Source: JBNKFQ01 sp050289385 | GTDB lineage: Bacteria > Pseudomonadota > Gammaproteobacteria > Pseudomonadales > Porticoccaceae | Assembly: GCA_050289385.1 (NCBI GenBank) | Contig: JBNKFQ010000011.1 | Span: forward strand, 1-13,483 | Direction: 5' to 3' | DNA length: 13,483 bases | Shown here: positions 1 through 5,852 of the stretch, one piece after another | Position numbering within the stretch: the first letter of the stretch is position 1 | How the letters are laid out: every line of letters starts with the position of its first letter | Notes under the pieces: generated by a model | Told to the model about the DNA's origin: nothing | The model's database searches: none | Seen by the model: the letters and a program-made list of their open reading frames with translations, nothing else | Position numbers and translations under genes: made by a program

Positions 1-113
1 CAACGGTTAGAGTGAACGAGCTTAATATGGCGATGACGGTTTTGGAGCATACGCTTCCGGTGCGAATAACACATTACTTTGATCGGATTGTGATTGAAGC
101 TCTGGAAAAATAG
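1..113 (+). CDS. C-terminal end of an unrecognised protein (partial)
   Basis: An open frame enters from the left edge, with its first complete codon at base 3, and ends at a TAG at 111-113. It gives the last 36 residues of a protein ending in ITHYFDRIVIEALEK. The tail is rich in hydrophobic and charged residues and looks like an ordinary soluble C-terminus. I recognise no motif or family in so short a piece. The MITE begins 13 bases after the stop, so any original terminator may have been separated from this gene. That it codes rests on the open frame and the plausible composition only. Confidence 0.5.
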   Translation, partial: TVRVNELNMAMTVLEHTLPVRITHYFDRIVIEALEK

Positions 114-126
114 AAGGGTAAATTAA

Positions 127-147
127 GGAACCTCTGATTAATTACAG
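127..147 (+). repeat. Left terminal inverted repeat of the MITE
   Basis: This stretch is perfectly complementary to 371-391. The TTAA at 123-126 just outside it is taken as the target-site copy. Base symmetry extends two more positions outward to 121, which could be chance or part of the target preference. Confidence 0.85.
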
Positions 148-370
148 CATGTTTCTGGCGTTCAGACGGATTCAGGATCAAGGCAAGAGGGTGAAGGCAG
201 GCTGGTTGCCTGTCGAGACCTTTTAACGCAGAGCCTGAGTCCGTCTGAACGCCCCGCAGGGCGCGGTCTGAAGCACGCATTTGCTGCGTTGCAACCCTCG
301 TCAGGGACAACCAGCCCTGACCTTCGGATTTCGCCTTGCAACTGCACGCTTCAGACCACGCAGAAATATA

Positions 371-391
371 CTGTAATTAATCAGAGGTTCC
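371..391 (-). repeat. Right terminal inverted repeat of the MITE
   Basis: This is the exact inverted partner of 127-147, followed by TTAA at 392-395. It lies about 120 bases upstream of the start of TonB receptor 1, so this end could affect the promoter or leader of that gene. Confidence 0.85.
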
Positions 392-512
392 TTAATTGTT
401 AACTTTTTGTAATATTCAGAGTGAGCTGCCAGGGCTGATACGTGATCTTTACAGGAGCTGAAAACATTTCAATTCCATGTGATAAAGATTACACAGTAGA
501 GGTGGGACAAAG

Positions 513-2858
513 ATGAAGAAAATTTTAACTGGTAATGCCACGGCTTTTTTTATGGCGCTGGGCCTTTCCGTTGGGGCTTGTGCCGACGAAGGAAAAATAA
601 AACTCGATATAAAAAATCAGAATATCGGTCCGGCGCTAATGGAACTCGGAGAAAAAGCCGGCGTGCAAATCATGTTTCCGCAGGGACTTGGCGATAATTC
701 GAGTCTGGTGGCAGTGCAAGGCGAATACACGCTATCCAGTGCGTTGGATCAATTGCTTGCTGGCTCCGGTCTGCAGTATGAGTTTCTTTCTGAAAATGCT
801 ATTGCGATCAAGCGGGGTAGTCATTCGGTTCAGGTCAAAGAAAAAAGCAAAGTGTCAAATGAAAGTATAGAAGAAATGGTTGTTACGGCGCAAAAGCGCG
901 AACAGAGTATTAAGGATGTACCAATCAGCATTGTAGCGCTGGGTGCTGCAGAGCTGGAAGATCGAGAGATTGGCGACCTGGTGGAGTTGGGCATGGCTGT
1001 GCCTGGCTTGTTTGTGGAAGACACCGGCACCGCTAGAACCGTCTACTTGCGTGGTGTAGGCAACTTTTCCGGCACGCCGATGGTTGGTTTATATGTTGAC
1101 GAAATGCCGATTACCTCGTTTTTTACCCAGGGGCAAACAGATACCAGACTCTACGACCTGGATCGCGTCGAAGTCCTCAAGGGGCCTCAAGGCACTTTGT
1201 ATGGCGAAGGGGCCATGAGTGGCACTGTTCGTTTTATTACCAAAGAACCCCGTTTGGACCAGTTTGGCGGCAGGGCAAGCCTTTCTGCATCCTATACCCA
1301 AGACGGCTCAGTTAGCCAAAAAACCCAGGGCGTGGTTAATGCACCGTTAATCGAAGACGAGCTGGGTTTGCGTATTGCAGCTACCTTTGAAGACAGTGGT
1401 GGTTGGGTAGATCAACCGGCGATATCAAAAAAAGATATCAACGATCAAAAAATGCTTAACCTTCGAGCAAAAGCCTTGTGGCGACCATCAGACACGCTAG
1501 ATGTGAATACAACGATAATAGTTCACCGCAACAATGCGGGAGCACAAAGCCACAGCGAAGACATAAGTGGTAATTTTACACAAACTTTTGGTTTGAACAC
1601 TACGCCATCGTGGGAGGATGATTACACCCTTTATAACCTCACATTTACTAAAGATTTCGATTCCGCTGTTCTTGTCAGTAGTACGAGCTATGTAGAAGCT
1701 GAACAGCTTCAGGAGCAAGCGGGGCGATTTTTTCAGCTTGTACCAGCACCCGCACAGCCGTATGACTATATATTGTTGGAGAACAAGGCCAACAGCAAGG
1801 CACTTAATCAGGAAGTTCGCTTGAGTTCTGCCGGGAATAGCGCATGGCATTGGACGATTGGGACATTTTACAGGGACTTCGAAATTTTGTCGGAGGGTTC
1901 CAGCTTGTTCGGTTTGCATATGCCGGGAGATCCGTTGCCACCAGTCTCCTCTTTTGTATCTGATAATTCTAGTGAAAGTTGGGCTGTTTTTGGCGACACC
2001 AGTTATGCCTTAACTGATCAACTTGAAGTGGGTATCGGCCTGCGTTACTTTGAAGATGATAGAGAATTCTTTAATGGCACGGTCACACAGCAAGCATCGT
2101 TTGATTCCGCCAATCCCCGATTCTATGTAAATTATGGCCCCAGCGATGACATGATGGTATATGCCAGTATCGCCAAGGGTTTTCGAAGCGGCGGGTTTAA
2201 CTCTCAGGGGCAGCCGCCTTATGATTCCGACACTCTCTGGAACTACGAACTCGGCACAAAAATGACCTTGCTGGACGGCCAACTGGATGCGGAATTTGCG
2301 CTGTTTTACAGCGAGTATGATGGTATTCAGTTGTCGGGAATCCCACCGCTGCCAGCGCCGCCTATCGCCATTACAAGTAATGCAGGCAAGGCAGAAATCA
2401 AGGGTCTGGACTGGTCGTTGACATGGCGAACCATAGACAGTTTGAGCCTGCAGTTCAATGGCAACGTCGTCGATACCGAAGTCGTTGAACTTAGCGTTAC
2501 CAATCCAACCCTTTTTATAGGTGACCGCATCAACTTTACGGCAAAATATAGTTTCACAGCATCGGTTAACTATGATTTTACCGTTGCAGACAAGCCTGGT
2601 TTTGTCCGCGTGGATTACAATCAGCGAGGCAAAACTGTGTTTGCCCTCCGCTCCTTGGGCATTTTTGATTCCTCGGGTGTCGACAATATACTAAATTTTA
2701 ACTTTAATGTGGATTTGAATGAAAAAGTGAGCTTGGGAATATTTGCGAAAAACCTACTGAACGATCGTGACTTGATTGCACCATCATCAGTAACCGGATT
2801 TGCCGCTCGTAACCGCCCTCGCACGGTAGGTGTACAATTTGAGTTCAACTTTGAGTAG
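513..2858 (+). CDS. TonB-dependent outer-membrane receptor with STN signalling domain (receptor 1)
   Basis: This 781-residue protein should be a 22-strand outer-membrane beta-barrel that imports a ligand with energy from TonB. Residues 1-25 are a signal peptide, with likely cleavage after ACA. Residues 28-100 form an STN domain, the periplasmic module that lets FecA-type receptors signal to a FecR-like anti-sigma factor. The TonB-box-like stretch IEEMVVTA is at 119-126. The plug follows, with the conserved motif RVEVLKGPQGTLYGEG at 218-233, and the barrel runs from about 250 to the end. The last residues are aromatic-rich (QFEFNFE), as barrel assembly requires, although the final residue is Glu rather than Phe. 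The start is supported by AGAGG at 498-502. No sigma/anti-sigma pair adjoins it directly; the nearest lies 1.3 kb downstream beyond a decayed gene and may serve both receptors. The substrate cannot be read from the sequence. Confidence 0.96.
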   Translation: MKKILTGNATAFFMALGLSVGACADEGKIKLDIKNQNIGPALMELGEKAGVQIMFPQGLGDNSSLVAVQGEYTLSSALDQLLAGSGLQYEFLSENAIAIKRGSHSVQVKEKSKVSNESIEEMVVTAQKREQSIKDVPISIVALGAAELEDREIGDLVELGMAVPGLFVEDTGTARTVYLRGVGNFSGTPMVGLYVDEMPITSFFTQGQTDTRLYDLDRVEVLKGPQGTLYGEGAMSGTVRFITKEPRLDQFGGRASLSASYTQDGSVSQKTQGVVNAPLIEDELGLRIAATFEDSGGWVDQPAISKKDINDQKMLNLRAKALWRPSDTLDVNTTIIVHRNNAGAQSHSEDISGNFTQTFGLNTTPSWEDDYTLYNLTFTKDFDSAVLVSSTSYVEAEQLQEQAGRFFQLVPAPAQPYDYILLENKANSKALNQEVRLSSAGNSAWHWTIGTFYRDFEILSEGSSLFGLHMPGDPLPPVSSFVSDNSSESWAVFGDTSYALTDQLEVGIGLRYFEDDREFFNGTVTQQASFDSANPRFYVNYGPSDDMMVYASIAKGFRSGGFNSQGQPPYDSDTLWNYELGTKMTLLDGQLDAEFALFYSEYDGIQLSGIPPLPAPPIAITSNAGKAEIKGLDWSLTWRTIDSLSLQFNGNVVDTEVVELSVTNPTLFIGDRINFTAKYSFTASVNYDFTVADKPGFVRVDYNQRGKTVFALRSLGIFDSSGVDNILNFNFNVDLNEKVSLGIFAKNLLNDRDLIAPSSVTGFAARNRPRTVGVQFEFNFE

Positions 2859-2884
2859 TTTACCAAAGCTGCGCAGTGAAATGG

Positions 2885-2906
2885 AGCTGCCTGAGTTCGG
2901 GCAGCT
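2885..2906 (+). terminator. Weak terminator-like hairpin after receptor 1
   Basis: A 7-bp stem (2885-2891 with 2900-2906) with an 8-base loop lies 27 bases after the receptor stop. The tail is A-rich rather than T-rich, so it is not a classical intrinsic terminator. It may instead stabilise the 3' end of the messenger. Confidence 0.35.
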
Positions 2907-3083
2907 TCGCAAAAATAAAAGGTCTACAAATAAAGACGTTTTTTCAGGATTCTCTGGCACGGTATACTTTTGGTGCTCAAATGGCTTCAAGGTTACGGCA
3001 AGGGATGAAAGCTGGTTGATTACTTGTATACACGTCAATTCAAAGTTGGAAAAAGCCAATGGCTTCTTGTTCGGGTTGAATAA
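2907..3083. other. Non-coding gap between receptor 1 and the RNase pseudogene
   Basis: An open frame crosses this stretch on the plus strand, but it starts inside receptor 1, has no ribosome-binding site and encodes nothing recognisable. I see no repeat, RNA gene or promoter here. It lies just beyond the stop codon of the minus-strand pseudogene. Confidence 0.4.
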
Positions 3084-3700
3084 CTAGAGTTCAACTACGT
3101 CCGTCATTTCCGGCACACAAGCTGACCAACCCAGCTCCTCTTCAATAGTCAAACGAAACTGGTCTGCTGCCTCAAGTTCTCCGTGAGTAATAAAACAGCG
3201 CATCGGCGCAACAGGCACCTCTTGCAGCTAGCGCAAAAGTTACAGGCGGTCTGCGTGGGCTAACAAAAATCCAGTTTTCCGATACGAGCGCGCACATCGC
3301 AGTATTTGCCAAATATCTTGATGTGTTTTTCGCCATTTGTGAGACGAGCTCCGCGCGCACCTCCGGCGTGAAATCCGGCAAATATCACCGTATTGCGCTG
3401 GTCTCCTAACATGCAACACAGGTGATGTGCTACACGTCCGCCCGTGGCCATACCACTACCGGCGAGAATTGCGGCCGGAACTTGCAATTGGCTGAGTGCC
3501 ATGGACTCTTCCGCTTCGCAAGTAGACGTCACGTCTTGTGATAACGTCAAACGCTGCCCCTTGTTCAGTCGATGCAAACGGTGGTGCCATTGCATTATTT
3601 CAGTAGCACTGATCGTCATTAGGCTGTCCAGGTAAATCGGTAAATTGCCAATTAATTTTCGCCGTCGCAATTCTGTCAGCAAATAATCTGGCCAATTTTG
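3084..3700 (-). pseudogene. Decayed beta-CASP / metallo-beta-lactamase RNase (C-terminal half)
   Basis: Read on the minus strand, this is the C-terminal half of an RNA-processing metallo-beta-lactamase with beta-CASP and RMMBL regions. Family landmarks appear in order: LPIYLDSLMTI, ILAGSGMATGGRVAHHL, RGARL followed by HIKIFG and VRARI, then AHADR, FITHGE, and the tail ADQFRLTIEEELGWSACVPE, stopping at 3084-3086. The frame is broken. A frameshift near 3262-3266 separates the VRARIGKLDF part from AHADR. Two nonsense codons follow, at 3240-3242 and 3228-3230; the second is probably a mutated Trp codon. In the upstream frame there is another stop at 3701-3703. The N-terminal half with the HxHxDH metal site is absent, so it cannot make an active enzyme. 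A homologous copy without visible damage begins at the right edge of the window, on the same strand. Confidence 0.88.
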
Positions 3701-3703
3701 CTA

Positions 3704-4112
3704 CGCATCCTCGTCCACGTATATTGGGTTTTCAAGTTGGCGTTAATTATTAAGTTCGAGGGCCTGTAAATTTTCCAGGTGATAGAAGTCTGCCCACACT
3801 TCCCAAAGGGTGAACAGCAGTGCATCGGTATATGGTGTATTGTCCATAAGGAATACACAATATACCGATAAATCACCCTCCGTTACGGCGACCAAGACCA
3901 GTTCGTCGGGCCGAAAATACCACCTGATAACCACAAAAAATCAATTTGGCAAAAAATTGTCGCGAATTGGCAACCTGCACGTCCCATCTGTGGGCATTGC
4001 TACGCCTGGATATTCTATGAGCAAAAGCCAAATACATGCCGTGGGAGTTGGTACTCGCCAAATTGACCAGCCAGAAGTGGCGATTGCCGCCAGGTTGGGC
4101 AACACTACAGGT
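3704..4112. other. Degenerate region between the pseudogene and the sigma factor
   Basis: This stretch sits where the N-terminal half of the RNase gene would be expected, but I find no metallo-beta-lactamase motif in it. On the minus strand, in the same frame as the upper pseudogene segment, bases 3743-3934 are open for 63 codons (FRPDELVLVAVTEGDLSVYC and onward). This is interrupted by stops on both sides and could be a relic of another gene. On the plus strand the sigma-factor frame is open back to 3810, giving about 109 extra codons without sigma-like content. It probably also holds the sigma promoter, although I cannot point to convincing -35 and -10 boxes. Confidence 0.4.
3824..3869. repeat. 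18-bp-arm imperfect hairpin
   Basis: Arms 3824-3841 and 3852-3869 match at 17 of 18 positions, with a 10-base spacer (3842-3851). No T-run follows on either strand, so it is unlikely to be an intrinsic terminator. It lies about 270 bases upstream of the sigma-factor gene. It could be an operator, a structured leader, or a remnant of a mobile element. Confidence 0.75.
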
Positions 4113-4136
4113 ATGGACAAGATTGGCGACAGAAGT

Positions 4137-4676
4137 ATGGATAGTACCCGCGCCCGACTGCTGGAGGGCATTTATCAACGGTACCGGGAAGAACTCCACC
4201 AGTATCTGCGATATGTATTTCGCCTGCGTCGCGAGGACGCAGCCGACACCGTACAGACCGCCTATGCTCGTCTGGCGTCGCTTGACGATCTTGAGAAGCT
4301 CAACAACCCCAGAGCATTCCTCTATACCGCAGTTAAGAATCTTGCTGTCGATCGTTCCCGCCGACAGGATACAGAAGATAAATATCACAATGTGTTGGCG
4401 TTCGAAACTGTGTCACCTGCGGAGGAAACATCACCTGAGCTAATAGCTCTGCATGGTGAGCGTTTGCAATTATTGCAAAAAACCATCGAAAAATTACCAC
4501 GCAAACGCCGTCGAATATTTGTGCTCAACCGCGTACACGGCCTCAGTTACGCTGAAATCGCCAATCGCGAGGGCATGTCAGAAAGTGCGGTCAGCCGTCA
4601 TGTGTTTCGTGCTCTTGTCGATTGCCAGAAAGTGCTGGATAGAGTGTTCGGCTCAGAGTCACAACGGAAGAGGTAA
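4137..4676 (+). CDS. ECF sigma factor, FecI-like
   Basis: This 179-residue extracytoplasmic-function sigma factor would direct RNA polymerase to the promoter of its receptor system when released by the adjacent FecR-like protein. Sigma region 2 spans about residues 10-77, from GIYQRYREELHQYLRYVF to NPRAFLYTAVKNLAVDRSRR. Region 4 spans about 108-165, with KLPRKRRRIFVLNRVHGLSY leading into the helix-turn-helix AEIANREGMSESAVSRHV. The length is typical of the family. The start is uncertain. ATG 4137 gives the best family length; ATG 4113 adds 8 residues; ATG 4017 has a GGA at a reasonable distance; the frame stays open to 3810. None has a strong ribosome-binding site. The anti-sigma gene follows 8 bases after the stop, so the two are co-transcribed. 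Confidence 0.93.
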   Translation: MDSTRARLLEGIYQRYREELHQYLRYVFRLRREDAADTVQTAYARLASLDDLEKLNNPRAFLYTAVKNLAVDRSRRQDTEDKYHNVLAFETVSPAEETSPELIALHGERLQLLQKTIEKLPRKRRRIFVLNRVHGLSYAEIANREGMSESAVSRHVFRALVDCQKVLDRVFGSESQRKR

Positions 4677-4684
4677 ACGGGCAA

Positions 4685-5701
4685 ATGGACAAGCAATCAA
4701 TTAATTCCAAAGTTATTGAGCAGGCCGCGAGCCAAATTGTCCAGCATGAAGCCGGAGTGACGGCAGCAGACCGGCAAAGATTGGGTGAGTGGCTCGAGGA
4801 AACCCCCGCACATGGCGAGGCATTTGCTAGGGTTCATCGTACATGGAGCGATGTGTCGAGTTTGCAAGAGCTTGCCGAGCTGGAGCCACTGGATCCAGAA
4901 CGGAATGGACTGTTCGAGCGTGTTAGATACAGCTTTAGGCGATTAAGTCTGGCCCCGATTGCTGTATTTTCTGCAGCTATTTTTGCGGTATTTGTTGTGG
5001 TCGAACTCTATACCACTGGTACCTCGAACGATATATCAGTTCAATACGAAACCGATATTTCTGAAGTCCGGGAAGTCACTTTACAGGATGGATCAGTCGT
5101 TACACTTGGGCCAGAATCTCGAATCAGTGCCCACTTGGCAGAAGATCAGCGCAAAGTCGTATTGAAATCAGGGGAAGCGTTTTTCTCAGTAGCAAAAAAT
5201 AATGAGCGGCCTTTTGTGGTGTTGTCTGGAGATACCGCCATTCGCGTTCTTGGCACCCGGTTTAATGTACATAAAGGTGTCAGTGGACTGACGGTTTCTG
5301 TGGCAGAAGGTCTTGTTGAGGTGGCGAAATCGCCTTTGAACAAAGGCCCGGACAGTGGGCAGCTTTCGTTGCGCAGACAGCTTGGAGCAGGTGAAAAGGT
5401 CGAGTCCCCGTTGCAAGGTGGGCTCGAAGATATACAAAAGATCTCTGTTGAGCGCGCAGGTGTTTGGCGTTCCGGAATGTTGTATTACGATAATACCGAT
5501 TTGCGGGAGGTGGTTGCCGATGCCAACCGATACTCAAAACAGCGTATCGTGATTGTTTCCAGAAAACTTTACGACTTGAAAGTTATCGCAGCCTTTCGTA
5601 CGGACCAAATCAATCAAATGATTCTGGCACTCGAACAGAATTTGCCAATTACTGTCGAGCGCCATGATTCGGGACATATTTTACTTAAACCAAGCTCGTA
5701 G
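4685..5701 (+). CDS. FecR-like transmembrane anti-sigma factor / signal transducer
   Basis: This 338-residue inner-membrane protein would hold the sigma factor and receive a signal from the STN domain of a receptor. Residues 10-57 match the cytoplasmic FecR N-terminal (DUF4880) pattern, with RQRLGEWLEETPAHGEAFAR and the Trp in HRTWSDV. A single membrane helix spans about 89-109 (LAPIAVFSAAIFAVFVVVEL). The periplasmic FecR domain covers about 117-215, including REVTLQDGSVVTLGPESRI, GEAFFSVAKN and VLGTRFNV. A C-terminal DUF4974-like domain covers about 264-337 (GMLYYDNTDLREVVADANRY). AGAGG lies just upstream, inside the end of the sigma gene. Domain order and length are normal and nothing looks damaged. 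It most likely pairs with receptor 2 directly downstream. Confidence 0.95.
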   Translation: MDKQSINSKVIEQAASQIVQHEAGVTAADRQRLGEWLEETPAHGEAFARVHRTWSDVSSLQELAELEPLDPERNGLFERVRYSFRRLSLAPIAVFSAAIFAVFVVVELYTTGTSNDISVQYETDISEVREVTLQDGSVVTLGPESRISAHLAEDQRKVVLKSGEAFFSVAKNNERPFVVLSGDTAIRVLGTRFNVHKGVSGLTVSVAEGLVEVAKSPLNKGPDSGQLSLRRQLGAGEKVESPLQGGLEDIQKISVERAGVWRSGMLYYDNTDLREVVADANRYSKQRIVIVSRKLYDLKVIAAFRTDQINQMILALEQNLPITVERHDSGHILLKPSS

Positions 5702-5747
5702 CAGATTCTGAATGGCAATACCTAATGTGGAAGACGGACGGAATTTT

Positions 5748-5828
5748 ATGAAAATTAATTGTCGTGAAATATTGAATCTCTGCGTCTCCTTGGCACTGCT
5801 GGCCCATATAAACAGTATTGCAGTGTGA
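5748..5828 (+). CDS. Possible 26-residue leader-like peptide
   Basis: A short frame begins at ATG 5748 and stops at TGA 5826-5828, in the gap between the anti-sigma gene and receptor 2. The product looks like an isolated signal peptide: a short N-terminus with charged Lys and Arg, then LCVSLALLAHI, then the end. A weak GGACGG precedes it. It could be a translated leader, the remnant start of a lost exported protein, or chance. It does not resemble a lasso-peptide or other RiPP precursor that I know. Confidence 0.25.
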   Translation: MKINCREILNLCVSLALLAHINSIAV

Positions 5829-5842
5829 AATAGATTTTTAAC

Positions 5843-5849
5843 GGAGGGG
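5843..5849 (+). promoter_or_regulatory. Strong ribosome-binding site of receptor 2
   Basis: GGAGGGG lies 3-5 bases before ATG 5853 and fixes that start. It is the strongest Shine-Dalgarno match in the window, suggesting high translation of this receptor compared with its regulators. Confidence 0.8.
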
Positions 5850-5852
5850 ACG

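Larger units (their letters stand above)
127..391. mobile_element. 265-bp fold-back MITE, IS5-like ends, TTAA target duplication
   Basis: The ends 127-147 and 371-391 are part of a perfect inverted repeat, which in full runs 121-147 against 371-397. TTAA at 123-126 and again at 392-395 is a likely 4-bp target duplication and fits the YTAR preference of some IS5-family transposases. The ends begin GGAACCTCTG, which resembles IS5-family ends as I remember them. No transposase is encoded, so the element is non-autonomous. The interior is highly structured. Bases 157-176 pair with 234-253 (19 of 20) and 261-274 with 348-361 (13 of 14). Small inner hairpins lie at 198-212 and 301-320. The loop sequence 201-208 is the exact complement of 308-315, so the two halves are diverged inverted copies of each other. 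A reading frame inside it is a by-product of the structure. Confidence 0.85.

Noticed and set aside
74..310. Minus-strand 78-residue frame overlapping the MITE
   Set aside because: It lies largely inside the fold-back element and is explained by its repeats; there is no ribosome-binding site or recognisable domain.
2830..3087. Plus-strand 85-residue frame after receptor 1
   Set aside because: It begins inside receptor 1 in another frame, lacks a ribosome-binding site and has no recognisable content.
3810..4136. Extended N-terminus of the sigma factor
   Set aside because: The frame is open here, but it adds about 109 residues without sigma-like sequence and would make the protein far longer than its family.
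3873..4388. Minus-strand 171-residue frame antisense to the sigma gene
   Set aside because: It mirrors the well-supported sigma-factor coding sequence and has no recognisable motif.
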